Of a stretch of DNA of 64,000 nucleotides, positions 55,838 through 64,000 are shown piece after piece. The position numbers and the translations under genes are program-made. Positions within the stretch are counted from its first letter, which is position 1. Each line of letters opens with the position of its first letter. This DNA is from JAQVSH01 sp964349835 (GTDB lineage: Bacteria; Bacteroidota; Bacteroidia; Bacteroidales; UBA4181): contig CAYGID010000002.1 in the NCBI GenBank assembly GCA_964349835.1, positions 62,001-126,000 of the forward strand. The letters are read 5' to 3'. Below the pieces are notes generated by a model that worked only from the letters and a program-made list of their open reading frames with translations, was not told where the DNA came from and searched no databases.

Positions 55838-58800
55838 ATGGCTGAAAAGAAATTTATAACCTGCGATGGAAACCAGGCTGCTGCACATGTTGCTTACATG
55901 TTCAGTGAAGTGGCTGCCATCTATCCCATTACCCCCTCGTCGACCATGGCTGAATACGTGGATGAGTGGTCTGCCAAAGGGAAGAAAAATTTGTTTGGTC
56001 AACCCGTAGTGGTTAAAGAACTGCAGTCGGAAGCCGGTGCTGCCGGTGCGGTGCACGGTGCATTGCAGGCCGGAGCCCTGACCACCACCTTTACCGCATC
56101 GCAGGGTTTACTGCTGATGGTTCCCAACATGTATAAGATGGCAGGCGAGTTACTTCCTGCCGTTTTTCACGTTTCGGCACGGGCTCTTGCTTCGCATGCG
56201 CTGTCGATTTTTGGCGACCATCAGGATGTAATGGCATGTCGTCAAACCGGTTTTGCCATGCTGGCAACGGGCGGAGTTCAAGAGGTTATGGATCTGGCCG
56301 GTGTTGCCCATCTGTTGGCTATCAAGTCGAGGGTTCCCTTTTTGCACTTCTTCGACGGCTTCCGCACTTCGCACGAGATCCAGAAAGTGGAAGAGATTGC
56401 GCAGAGCGATCTGGTTTCGCTTCTTGATATGGAAGCTTTACAGGCTTTCCGCGACCGGGCTCTGAATCCGGAACACCCCGTTACCCGGGGAACGGCTCAG
56501 AATCCCGATATCTATTTCCAGGCGCGCGAAGCATGTAATACCTATTACGACAGGCTGCCCGACATGGTGGAGGCCTGTATGAACGATATTTCTAAAATTA
56601 CAGGGCGCGAATACCATCCCTTTACCTATTACGGAGCCCCCGATGCCGAACATGTGGTGGTGGCTATGGGTTCTATTACCGAAGTGCTCAAAGAGGTGGT
56701 CGACCACCTGCTTGCTCAGGGACGCAAGGTGGGTGTGATAAGCGTGCATCTCTACCGCCCCTTCTCGCCAAAATACCTGCTTAAGGTGTTGCCAAAAACC
56801 GTCAAAAGAATCGCGGTTCTTGATCGTACCAAAGAGCCCGGTTCGAACGGAGAACCCTTGTATCTCGACGTAAGATCGCTTTTCTATGATATCGAGAATG
56901 CACCCCTGATTGTGGGCGGCCGTTACGGACTCAGCTCGAAAGATACTACTCCCGCACATATGCTTTCGGTTTACGAAAATCTGACCCAAAAGGAGCCCAA
57001 AGATGGGTTTACCGTAGGGATTGTAGATGACGTAACCTTCCTCTCGCTGCCGATTCTTCCTGAAATGAATGTTTCGGCCCCCGGAACTTTCCAAGCTCGT
57101 TTTTACGGTATTGGCGGCGACGGAACGGTAGGTGCTAACAAAAACTCCATCAAGATTATCGGTGAGACCACCGACAAATATTGCCAGGCCTATTTTGCCT
57201 ACGACTCCAAGAAGACAGGCGGTTTAACGGTTTCGCACCTTCGCTTTGGCGACAGTCCGATCCGTTCGCCCTATTTGGTGAATACCGCCGATTTTGTGGC
57301 TTGTCACGTTCCGGCCTATCTCGAAAAATACGATATGCTCAAGGGGCTGCGTAAGGGAGGAACCTTCCTTCTGAACAGCTTCTGGACTCCCGAAATGACG
57401 CGCGAAAAACTTCCTGTAGCATTCAAGAAGTATTTGGCCAAAAACGAGATTAGTTTCTATGTTATCAATGCCACCCAGATTGCTCAGGAGGTAGGTCTGG
57501 GCAGCACCCGCACCAACACGATTTTGCAGTCGGCCTTCTTTAAGATTGCAAACGTAATTGCGTACGAATTGGCTGTTAGGGAGATGTACGACGCTAATTC
57601 CAAGAGCTACGGTAAGAAAGGCGAAGGAATTGTGAAAATGAACAATGCTGCCGTTGACCGTGGGGCTGAGGTGGTGAAAATTGAGATTCCTTCGGAGTGG
57701 GCCTCCCTTCCCGATGCGGAAGCTGTATCTGTGGCAGGTCGCTCCTCCTATATCACCTCGTTTGTTGATATGGTGAACGATCAGAAGGGTGATGATTTGC
57801 CTGTGAGCACCTTTGTGAACTTCGACATGGTTGACGGAACCCTTCTTCCGGGAACGGCAGCTTTCGAGAAACGGGGTATTGCAGTTGATGTTCCCGAGTG
57901 GATTGTCGACAACTGTATTCAGTGTAACCAATGTGCCTTTGTATGCCCGCACGCCGTGATCCGTCCGTTCCTTCTCGACGAGAAAGAGGTGGCTGCTCTG
58001 CCTGAGGGTACCAAAACCAAGAAGGCTATTGGCAAACAGCTGGCAGGTATGGAGTTCCGCATTCAGGTAAGTATTCTTGACTGTACCGGTTGCGGAAACT
58101 GCGCCGATGTATGCCCTGCCAAAGAGAAGGCGCTGGTTATGCAGCCCATTGATACACAGCGCGAAGAAATTGCCCGCTGGGATCATATTTCAAAGAATGT
58201 AACCTATAAGGATACCCTTCTGCCTAAGGAGCAGACGGTAAAAAATAGCCAGTTTGCCCAGCCTCTCTTTGAGTTCTCGGGTGCTTGCGCCGGTTGCGGA
58301 GAGACCCCTTATCTCAAGTTGATTACGCAACTCTATGGCGATCGTATGATGATTTCCAATGCTACGGGTTGTTCTTCTATTTTCGGAGGCTCTGCCCCCT
58401 CCAGCCCCTACACCACCAATGCGCATGGACAGGGTCCCTCTTGGGCCAATTCGCTCTTCGAAGACAATGCGGAGTATGGCTATGGAATGGCATCGGGCGT
58501 GGAGGCTCTCCGCGACAGAATTCAGCACATCATGCAGGAGGCTGTCAAGTCGTGCAGCTGCTGTTCGGACGAGATGAAGGCTCTCTTTGGTGAGTGGATC
58601 GAGAACCGGACAAGTGGCGTAAAGACCCAGGAGATTACCGCAAAGCTGGTTCCTATGATGGAAGCTTGCAGCTGCAGCTATTGCAAAGAACTGTTGAACC
58701 TCAAGCAATATCTGATTAAGAAGTCGGTTTGGATCTTTGGCGGCGACGGTTGGGCTTACGATATCGGTTACGGAGGACTCGACCATGTGTTGGCTTCGGG

Positions 58801-59395
58801 CGATGATGTGAATGTGGTAGTACTCGATACGGAGGTTTACTCCAATACCGGCGGACAGTCGTCGAAATCGACGCCTGCAGGTGCCGTGGCCAAGTTTGCC
58901 TCTTCGGGCAAGAAAATCCGGAAGAAAGATTTGGGCATGATGGCCATGAGCTACGGCTATGTTTATGTAGCTCAGGTAGCCATGGGTTCCAGCCAGAATC
59001 AATATCTGAAAGCTGTGAAAGAGGCCGAATCGTATCCCGGTCCTTCGTTGATCATTGCCTACTCACCCTGTATTAGCCATGGTCTGGTTGCAGGTATGGG
59101 TAAAACGCAACAAGAGGCGAAACAGGCAGTGGAGAGCGGCTACTGGCAGCTCTATCGTTATGACCCGCGCCTTGAGGAAGAGGGAAAGAATCCCTTCCAG
59201 CTCGATTCGAAGGAGCCAGACTGGTCGAAATTTCAGTCGTTCCTCTTGAATGAGGTGCGTTACTCTTCGCTTAAGAAATCGTTCCCTGCTCAGGCTGAGG
59301 AGCTCTTCAAAGCGGCCGAAGAGAATGCTAAGTGGCGCTACAACGGGTACAAACGGTTGTCGAATCTTTCGTACGAACCTGCAAAGGAGGAGTAG
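55838..59395 (+). CDS. por: Pyruvate:ferredoxin (flavodoxin) oxidoreductase
   Basis: 1185 aa, the single-chain PFOR that oxidises pyruvate to acetyl-CoA and CO2 and reduces ferredoxin in anaerobes. In order: TPP-pyrimidine domain with IYPITPSSTMAEYVDEW; domain II to about 400; gamma domain with GIGGDGTVGANKNSIK; two 4Fe-4S clusters at Cys693/696/699/703 and Cys749/752/755/759; proximal-cluster Cys817, Cys820, Cys845 and Cys1078; TPP site GGDGWAYDIGYGG near 968-980 and DTEVYSNTGGQ. Between the TPP segments it has Cys-rich pieces SCSCCSDE and CSCSYCKE that look extra. The ATG at 55838 is used; an upstream TTG is in frame. Strong terminator follows. Confidence 0.96.
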   Translation: MAEKKFITCDGNQAAAHVAYMFSEVAAIYPITPSSTMAEYVDEWSAKGKKNLFGQPVVVKELQSEAGAAGAVHGALQAGALTTTFTASQGLLLMVPNMYKMAGELLPAVFHVSARALASHALSIFGDHQDVMACRQTGFAMLATGGVQEVMDLAGVAHLLAIKSRVPFLHFFDGFRTSHEIQKVEEIAQSDLVSLLDMEALQAFRDRALNPEHPVTRGTAQNPDIYFQAREACNTYYDRLPDMVEACMNDISKITGREYHPFTYYGAPDAEHVVVAMGSITEVLKEVVDHLLAQGRKVGVISVHLYRPFSPKYLLKVLPKTVKRIAVLDRTKEPGSNGEPLYLDVRSLFYDIENAPLIVGGRYGLSSKDTTPAHMLSVYENLTQKEPKDGFTVGIVDDVTFLSLPILPEMNVSAPGTFQARFYGIGGDGTVGANKNSIKIIGETTDKYCQAYFAYDSKKTGGLTVSHLRFGDSPIRSPYLVNTADFVACHVPAYLEKYDMLKGLRKGGTFLLNSFWTPEMTREKLPVAFKKYLAKNEISFYVINATQIAQEVGLGSTRTNTILQSAFFKIANVIAYELAVREMYDANSKSYGKKGEGIVKMNNAAVDRGAEVVKIEIPSEWASLPDAEAVSVAGRSSYITSFVDMVNDQKGDDLPVSTFVNFDMVDGTLLPGTAAFEKRGIAVDVPEWIVDNCIQCNQCAFVCPHAVIRPFLLDEKEVAALPEGTKTKKAIGKQLAGMEFRIQVSILDCTGCGNCADVCPAKEKALVMQPIDTQREEIARWDHISKNVTYKDTLLPKEQTVKNSQFAQPLFEFSGACAGCGETPYLKLITQLYGDRMMISNATGCSSIFGGSAPSSPYTTNAHGQGPSWANSLFEDNAEYGYGMASGVEALRDRIQHIMQEAVKSCSCCSDEMKALFGEWIENRTSGVKTQEITAKLVPMMEACSCSYCKELLNLKQYLIKKSVWIFGGDGWAYDIGYGGLDHVLASGDDVNVVVLDTEVYSNTGGQSSKSTPAGAVAKFASSGKKIRKKDLGMMAMSYGYVYVAQVAMGSSQNQYLKAVKEAESYPGPSLIIAYSPCISHGLVAGMGKTQQEAKQAVESGYWQLYRYDPRLEEEGKNPFQLDSKEPDWSKFQSFLLNEVRYSSLKKSFPAQAEELFKAAEENAKWRYNGYKRLSNLSYEPAKEE

Positions 59396-59417
59396 GCTCA
59401 GCTTACGATCTCTCATA

Positions 59418-59455
59418 AAAAGAGGGTATCCCCGGAAACAGGGATACCCTCTTTT
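59418..59455. terminator. Bidirectional terminator between por and the PL22-like gene
   Basis: A perfect 15-bp stem (59418-59432 with 59441-59455, 8-nt loop) with AAAA on the left and TTTT on the right, between convergent stops. Confidence 0.87.
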
Positions 59456-59475
59456 GCGTTGTGCTGCTTCTTTCT

Positions 59476-60870
59476 CTATTTGTAGGTTCGTTTCAGCAGT
59501 TGTTCGGGCAGTTTGATTACGCAGATATTCATGGAGCGGTTGTCGGCCGAAAGCATGGCCGACTGAATCTGGATCTTTGTGTTGTCGGGGCTGAAGGTGG
59601 GGTGGGGGTGGTCGGCTGCAGTGGCTTTATGGCCTGCCGATAAGAGAATCATCTCTCCGTTCTGGCGGTCAATCAGCCAGATATCCCGGTTAAAGTCGTC
59701 GCCCACTGCCCAACGACCGTCGCCCGAACCGCTCACATGCCAGAGCCCGCTGCCGCTTTTTGTCTGCCCGGCAATGGTCATTTCGCGGGTGCGCAGGTTC
59801 ACAATGCCCAGTCCGGTGGGTTTCTCGCGAGTTCCCGATGGGCCCCAGTCGGCTTCCTGCCCGGGGTTTTGGGCGCTGGGCGCAGCTTGCGGGTTTGCAG
59901 GTTTATCGGCATCTAGCGGCATTACAGGACGATGTCCCATAATGGCAATGGCCACCTCATCTTTCGTAATGACCGCTTCATGGGTAACCCATTCGTACTC
60001 GGCCTCCCGATAGAGTGGGCGTAACCCGGTACCATCGGCACGAACTGTCCAGGTGCGTTGAGGGGCCTTTCCTCCGGTTTCCCAGCAGAATACAATCTCG
60101 CCCGGCATCCAGGGGTTAGTTTGGATATGCCCAATCTGAAAGCCCACCGAAACCACATGGGTAGTCTTTCCCGTTTTTAAATCCATACAGGCAATTCCCG
60201 ATGGCCCTGCACCCATGTTACGAGGACCGAAAGTGGCTTCAATTTTTGTTCCTTCCGGGAGATGACGTGCTGCCTCCTCACGGCTTACTCTGAAATAGAC
60301 CCGTTCCTCGTCGGCATCGAGGGCCATATCTCCACCGGCACCCAACTCGGGAGGGGTTACACCACACACCTTTTGGTAAACCGAAGCCTCTTTCAAGGTT
60401 CCGGCTTTACTGTCGGCAAACAGTTTTTCAAGATTCACTTCCACCACCTCGACACCGCGTGGTGCCATTCGTCCCTGGCCACCTGCTGTTCCGGGCTCAG
60501 GGCGTTTATTGCGCATAAAAACAAGCTTCATAGAATTGCGGCCAATGTTAAGCATCCCGGAGTAGCCCCCCTCTGTTACCTGAACCATTTCGCCACTCTC
60601 CTCATTCACAGCAATCGCTTCGCCAGAAACCCGGTTAGAACGGAAAATCAGCCATTTACCATCGGAAGTCCACTGGTTGTGCGTCTGGTAAATCTTCGAG
60701 TCGCCCCCCGCCTGCGAACTGGTCAAGAAAATCAGTTCGGTACCGGTTTTGGGATCTGTTATCACCTTTCTTTCGGAGGGTAAGCGTTTTCCAATCTGTG
60801 CCATTGCTCCGGTGGAGCAACAGAAGAAGAGAGCCGTAAGCATGAACGGCAAAATAAGTCGTTTTGTCAT
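59476..60870 (-). CDS. Oligogalacturonate lyase-like (PL22) exported beta-propeller protein
   Basis: 464 aa with a signal peptide (hydrophobic LILPFMLTALFFCCS, cleavage near AMAQ). Repeated propeller blades show THNQWTSDGKWLIFRSN, FQIGHIQTNPWMPGEIVFCWETGG, EYEWVTHEA and HPHPTFSPDNTKI, the His/Gln/Arg-bearing pattern of the oligogalacturonate lyase family (PL22), which cleaves short pectin fragments with Mn at the active site. Family members may be active lyases or only related; I cannot confirm all ligands. It is divergent from rhaT. A palindrome at 60888-60906 covers its -7 box, indicating repression. The ATG at 60870 is chosen since it starts the signal peptide. Confidence 0.82.
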   Translation of the reverse strand: MTKRLILPFMLTALFFCCSTGAMAQIGKRLPSERKVITDPKTGTELIFLTSSQAGGDSKIYQTHNQWTSDGKWLIFRSNRVSGEAIAVNEESGEMVQVTEGGYSGMLNIGRNSMKLVFMRNKRPEPGTAGGQGRMAPRGVEVVEVNLEKLFADSKAGTLKEASVYQKVCGVTPPELGAGGDMALDADEERVYFRVSREEAARHLPEGTKIEATFGPRNMGAGPSGIACMDLKTGKTTHVVSVGFQIGHIQTNPWMPGEIVFCWETGGKAPQRTWTVRADGTGLRPLYREAEYEWVTHEAVITKDEVAIAIMGHRPVMPLDADKPANPQAAPSAQNPGQEADWGPSGTREKPTGLGIVNLRTREMTIAGQTKSGSGLWHVSGSGDGRWAVGDDFNRDIWLIDRQNGEMILLSAGHKATAADHPHPTFSPDNTKIQIQSAMLSADNRSMNICVIKLPEQLLKRTYK

Positions 60871-60887
60871 AGCAATTAGAGGGTTTG

Positions 60888-60906
60888 TTTGTACCAAAAG
60901 TACAAA
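60888..60906. promoter_or_regulatory. Candidate operator of the pectin/rhamnose locus
   Basis: TTTGTAC-CAAAA-GTACAAA, perfect 7-bp arms with a 5-nt spacer, overlapping the -7 box of the PL22-like gene. Such a placement suits a repressor. The divergent rhaT -7 box is 71 nt away. Confidence 0.5.
60895..60902 (-). promoter_or_regulatory. Promoter -7 box of the PL22-like gene (TACTTTTG)
   Basis: The minus strand reads TACTTTTG followed by GTAC, 24 nt before the ATG at 60870. Confidence 0.68.
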
Positions 60907-60976
60907 TTATTCGAAATGTCACGCATGTCGTAGGTAATTAGGCAGAACAGCTCCGGTTGGGGAGATAAAATTTTTA

Positions 60977-60984
60977 TACATTTG
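60977..60984 (+). promoter_or_regulatory. Promoter -7 box of rhaT (TACATTTG)
   Basis: TACATTTG followed by TTAC, 36 nt before the rhaT ATG. It probably drives rhaT-rhaM-GH105. Confidence 0.7.
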
Positions 60985-61020
60985 TTACATCGACCAAAAT
61001 CCTACTAACTTCTCATTTAT

Positions 61021-62049
61021 ATGAATACAATCATTGGGCTTCTCATCATTGCGGTTGGCAGTTTGGGCCAGTCGAGCTCGTATGTTCCCATCAACAAAGT
61101 AAAAGATTGGGCCTGGGAGTCTTTCTGGCTGGTTCAGGGTGTGTTTGCCTGGCTTCTCTTTCCCTATCTGGGGGCTCTATTGGCCGATCCTTCGGGTGCC
61201 GGGCTCTGCGAGATTGTTTCGGTTGAGAACGGGGCTGCCTCGAGGGTGCTGATTTTTGGTGCGCTCTGGGGCGTAGGTGGCCTCACTTTCGGGTTAAGCA
61301 TGCGCTATTTGGGCGTTGCATTAGGACAATCGATTTCACTGGGTACCTGCTCGGCATTAGGTACACTCATTCCCGCAATTATCAAGGGAAAGGATCTCTT
61401 TACGGGTGAGGGACTTGTTCTTCTTATTGGTGTAAGTATTGCCATAGCCGGTATTGCTGTAATCGGCTATGCCGGTGCGTTACGAGCCAGCAACATGAGC
61501 GAGGAGGCCAAAAGAGCCGCTATTAAGGATTTTGCCCTCACCAAGGGGCTGCTCGTGGCTCTGCTGGCAGGTGTTATGAGTGCCTGTTTTTCGTTTGGGC
61601 TGGAGGCCGGAGAATCCATTCAGCTAAAGGCCCTCACGCTGGGAGCCTCCCCACTTTTTGCGCAGAATCCTGTAGTTATGTTGGTTACCTTTGGCGGTTT
61701 CCTTACCAACGCCATCTACTGCCTCTTCCAGAATGTCAAAAATAAGAGTCTGGGAAACTATTTCGGTGTGCCCTCGAAAATTTTGGTGAACAATCTTCTT
61801 TTCTGTGCGTTGGCAGGTGTTCTCTGGTATTCGCAATTCTTTGGTCTGGGTATGGGAAAGAGTTTCCTTTCCGATTCGCCCGTTATGCTGGCTTTCTCTT
61901 GGAGTATCCTGATGTCGCTCAACGTAACCTTTAGCAATTTGTGGGGAATTATTCTCAAAGAGTGGAAGGGTGCCGGTAGCAAAACGGTGGCTGTTTTGGT
62001 AGCAGGAATGATAATCCTGATCTTCTCGCTGGTCTATCCCAATCTCTGA
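61021..62049 (+). CDS. rhaT: L-rhamnose/proton symporter RhaT
   Basis: 342 aa inner-membrane protein with about ten TM segments. GSLGQSSSYVPINKVKDWAWESFWLVQG is split over TM1-2 and matches the RhaT N-terminus, and GVGGLTFGLSMRYLGVALGQSIS and GTCSALGTLIPAI are typical of the RhaT family. It imports L-rhamnose with a proton. Here it heads the plus-strand unit rhaT-rhaM-GH105, with its own promoter. No rhamnose isomerase or rhamnulokinase is in the window; they may lie beyond the right edge. Confidence 0.93.
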   Translation: MNTIIGLLIIAVGSLGQSSSYVPINKVKDWAWESFWLVQGVFAWLLFPYLGALLADPSGAGLCEIVSVENGAASRVLIFGALWGVGGLTFGLSMRYLGVALGQSISLGTCSALGTLIPAIIKGKDLFTGEGLVLLIGVSIAIAGIAVIGYAGALRASNMSEEAKRAAIKDFALTKGLLVALLAGVMSACFSFGLEAGESIQLKALTLGASPLFAQNPVVMLVTFGGFLTNAIYCLFQNVKNKSLGNYFGVPSKILVNNLLFCALAGVLWYSQFFGLGMGKSFLSDSPVMLAFSWSILMSLNVTFSNLWGIILKEWKGAGSKTVAVLVAGMIILIFSLVYPNL

Positions 62050-62150
62050 CAATGTTTTACGCTTTCGTACCTATTTCGCCCTTTGTATGCAACTGAATCT
62101 ATTTCCAACGGCCATATTGCCTGAGGGTTCAAACCATAAAGTATAAAACG

Positions 62151-62465
62151 ATGAAAAGAGTGGCTTTTAAAATGAAGTTGTATCCCGGAATGCGGAGTGA
62201 GTACGAAAAACGACATGCCGCCCTCTGGCCCGAATTAAAACAGATGTTGAAGGATTCGGGTGTTTCGGATTACTCCATTTTTCTTGATGAGGAGACCAAC
62301 ACCCTGTTTGGCGTGCAGAAGGTGAGTGGCGACGGCGGTTCGCAGGATCTGGGAACCACCGAGATTGTAAAGAGGTGGTGGGCCTATATGGCCGATATCA
62401 TGGAGACGAACCCCGATAACTCGCCCATCAGCACCCCGATGCCCGAAGTTTTTTACATGGAGTAA
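62151..62465 (+). CDS. rhaM: L-rhamnose mutarotase
   Basis: 104 aa, the standard size. It interconverts the alpha and beta anomers of L-rhamnose in the cytosol. KRVAFKMKLYPGMRSEYEKRHAALWPEL carries the catalytic His region (split motif RHAALWPE), then YSIFLDEETNTLFG and VKRWWAYMADIME. It follows rhaT by 101 nt and precedes GH105 by 31 nt. Its last codons (ACATGGAGTAA) coincide with the leader-like element described at 62455-62496. Confidence 0.94.
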   Translation: MKRVAFKMKLYPGMRSEYEKRHAALWPELKQMLKDSGVSDYSIFLDEETNTLFGVQKVSGDGGSQDLGTTEIVKRWWAYMADIMETNPDNSPISTPMPEVFYME

Positions 62466-62496
62466 CACGTTACCACTTAAAACCAATTATATCAGC

Positions 62497-63888
62497 ATGA
62501 ACATTACGACCCGCGCTGTAATGGTGCTTCTGTTGTGCCCACTCTTCTCATTGAGTGCGCAGAATCCGGCAAAGAGCATCAACGATTCGAATACCGCTCT
62601 ACATTTGCTCCAGGCCGGATATCAAACCCCTTACCGGGTATCGAAGCCCGAAGAGATCAAGAGCGTTCTCGACCGGATGCTTGTCTATCTTGATGTGCAG
62701 ACCCCTGCCCGGTTGGTGAAAGGGAGTGCACGGGAGCCTATTTCCGACCTCTCGAAACCTGTTGAGGGAGCTGCCCTTGAAGGGGGCGATTTCCGCTTAA
62801 TCAGTTATGAATGGGGCGTTACCTACGCAGCTATGCTGGCTGCAGGCGAGGCTACCGGCGACAAACGTTACACTGCTTATACCTTCGACAGGTTCCGCTT
62901 TATTGCCAAAGCCGTGGCTCCTTATCGTGAGGCTATGAAAAGCAACCCCTCGGTTCGCTCTCCTTTCGGATCGGTACTAACCCCTCATGCTCTCGACGAT
63001 GCCGGGGCTATGTGTGCGGCTATGATTAAAGCCTCGCGAATGGGAATTGATGCCGACCTTCGGCCCATGATTGATAACTACACACAGTACATTCTTACCA
63101 AAGAGTTTAGGCTGGCCGACGGTACACTGGCCCGAAACCGCCCGCAGAAGAATACCCTCTGGCTCGATGATATGTTCATGGGGATTCCTGCCATCGCACA
63201 ATTGGGCGCCCTGACAGGCGAAAAACGTTACTACGATGAGGCAGTTAAACAGATAGAACTCTTCTCAAAACGGATGTTTGTGAAGGAGAAGGGACTCTAT
63301 CTGCACGGCTGGGTTGAGTCTTCGTTGCAACATCCTGCTTTCCACTGGGGAAGAGCCAACGGCTGGGCTATACTCACGCTGGTGGAGGTGCTCGACGTGC
63401 TGCCCGAAACCCATCCCGGATACCCGGTTGTGTTGGCGCAACTCAGAGACCATATCAAAGGTCTGGCATCGTACCAGTCGGGCGAAGGATTCTGGCACCA
63501 ACTGCTCGACCGTCCCGACTCCTATCTGGAGACTTCGGCCACCGCCATCTTTACCTATTGCATTGCGCGTGCGGTAAACAAAGGGTGGATCGATGCTATT
63601 GCGTACGGACCTGTGGCCCAGTTAGGCTGGCATGCCGTATCGACCCAGGTTAATGAAAAGGGGCAGGTTGAGGGTACCTGTGTGGGAACCGGAATGGCAT
63701 TCGATCCGGCCTATTATTATTACAGGCCCATCAATGTAATGGCTGCACACGGCTATGGACCCGTGATTTTTGCAGGCGCCGAAATGATCAGGTTATTGAA
63801 AAATCAGCACCCCAGAATGAACGACAGCGCTGTGCAGTTTTACGACAAGGAGATCCCGGGTAACGCTCCCATTTTCAGTGTTGAATAG
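62497..63888 (+). CDS. GH105-family unsaturated rhamnogalacturonyl hydrolase-like protein
   Basis: 463 aa with a signal peptide (VMVLLLCPLFSLSA, cleavage before QNPAK). The (alpha/alpha)6 barrel of GH88/GH105 shows YEWGVTYAAMLAAGEATGDKRY, LDDAGAMCAAMI, TLWLDDMFMGIPAIAQLG, HPAFHWGRANGWAILTLVEVLD and WHQLLDRPDSYLETSATAIFTY, the residues that hold the sugar and the catalytic Asp. It removes the unsaturated uronic acid left by pectin lyases from rhamnogalacturonan fragments, which releases rhamnose. Its position after rhaT-rhaM fits that pathway. The TIR resembles the leader element. Confidence 0.92.
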   Translation: MNITTRAVMVLLLCPLFSLSAQNPAKSINDSNTALHLLQAGYQTPYRVSKPEEIKSVLDRMLVYLDVQTPARLVKGSAREPISDLSKPVEGAALEGGDFRLISYEWGVTYAAMLAAGEATGDKRYTAYTFDRFRFIAKAVAPYREAMKSNPSVRSPFGSVLTPHALDDAGAMCAAMIKASRMGIDADLRPMIDNYTQYILTKEFRLADGTLARNRPQKNTLWLDDMFMGIPAIAQLGALTGEKRYYDEAVKQIELFSKRMFVKEKGLYLHGWVESSLQHPAFHWGRANGWAILTLVEVLDVLPETHPGYPVVLAQLRDHIKGLASYQSGEGFWHQLLDRPDSYLETSATAIFTYCIARAVNKGWIDAIAYGPVAQLGWHAVSTQVNEKGQVEGTCVGTGMAFDPAYYYYRPINVMAAHGYGPVIFAGAEMIRLLKNQHPRMNDSAVQFYDKEIPGNAPIFSVE

Positions 63889-63945
63889 CACCTCGCCTTA
63901 TTCGCGGTTACACAGTTGTTACGGAGGCAGTAAAACGTAGTACGG

Positions 63946-64000
63946 ATGAAATCTAAAACCCTCTTTTGGAGTATGCTATGTACAATACTCTTTTGCTGCC
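63946..64000 (+). CDS. Start of a secreted or lipoprotein gene (partial)
   Basis: An ATG 57 nt after the GH105 stop begins an open frame running off the right edge. The first 18 residues (MKSKTLFWSMLCTILFCC) form a signal-peptide start; the adjacent Cys residues could form a lipobox. GGAGGC lies upstream at about 63922. It is probably another member of the pectin/rhamnose block, but nothing more can be said. Confidence 0.55.
   Translation, partial: MKSKTLFWSMLCTILFCC

Noticed and set aside
57224..58186. A 320-codon open frame antisense to por
   Set aside because: Long antisense frames follow from the codon bias of por; the translation is compositionally odd, no promoter or start context fits, and por is certain.

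Overview
The window reads as part of a draft chromosome of a Bacteroidales bacterium (Bacteroidota), probably near the Porphyromonadaceae/Dysgonomonadaceae. The evidence is a short primary sigma factor (287 aa), a Rho with a long Asn/Gln-rich insertion, Bacteroidota-restricted families (DUF6452, DUF6048, DUF4831, DUF6913, BT_3928-like), and a repeated promoter box TAnnTTTG, mostly without Shine-Dalgarno sequences. A run of 100 Ns at 53685-53784 marks an assembly gap. I see no rRNA, tRNA, CRISPR array, insertion sequence or prophage.

Layout. 1-2400: end of lptD, ridA and two envelope proteins of unknown function. 2500-8900: gap, glyA, DUF4831, the NAD(P)HX repair enzyme and mltG. 8900-13700: operon mgsA-dapB-lepB, convergent with cdaA and an alpha-oxoamine synthase. 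13800-17800: DUF6913, dapA, a DUF1080-PHP fusion lipoprotein, a cold-shock protein and a SlyD-like isomerase. 17800-26800: acyltransferase, a RelA-type (p)ppGpp synthetase with a ruined hydrolase site, rarA, kdsA, a small acidic protein, guaA, a GH76 mannanase-like protein and a membrane protein. 26800-35150: mazG, tpiA, a BT_3928-like protein, tmk, agmatine deiminase, ppiD and meaB. 35300-41550: proS, a Ser/Thr-rich lipoprotein, an OmpP1/FadL-like protein and trkA. 41600-52900: pckA, a cation efflux protein, a Tat-type TIM-barrel protein, a PfkB kinase, wbqC, folP, a 995-aa receiver/PEP-synthase-like protein, rpe and rpoD. 52900-59460: rho and pyruvate:ferredoxin oxidoreductase. 59470-64000: a pectin/rhamnose block (PL22-like lyase, rhaT, rhaM, GH105 and the start of another secreted protein).

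The genes fit an anaerobic, saccharolytic, Gram-negative lifestyle. Central carbon enzymes (gap, tpiA, rpe, pckA, por, mgsA) sit among lysine/cell-wall genes (dapA, dapB, mltG), envelope biogenesis genes (lptD, kdsA, lepB, ppiD) and regulators (cdaA, rel, rho, rpoD). The right-hand block would take up and process rhamnogalacturonan fragments.

The most unusual signals are non-coding. A leader element of about 100 nt, carrying a 26-codon ORF and a 14-bp palindrome, is tandemly duplicated before the OmpP1-like gene; a decayed copy lies exactly 100 nt before glyA and a partial one before the GH105 gene. Tandem repeats of 8-bp period occur at the 3' or 5' edges of genes at four places. Inverted repeats sit at the por and pectin/rhamnose promoters.
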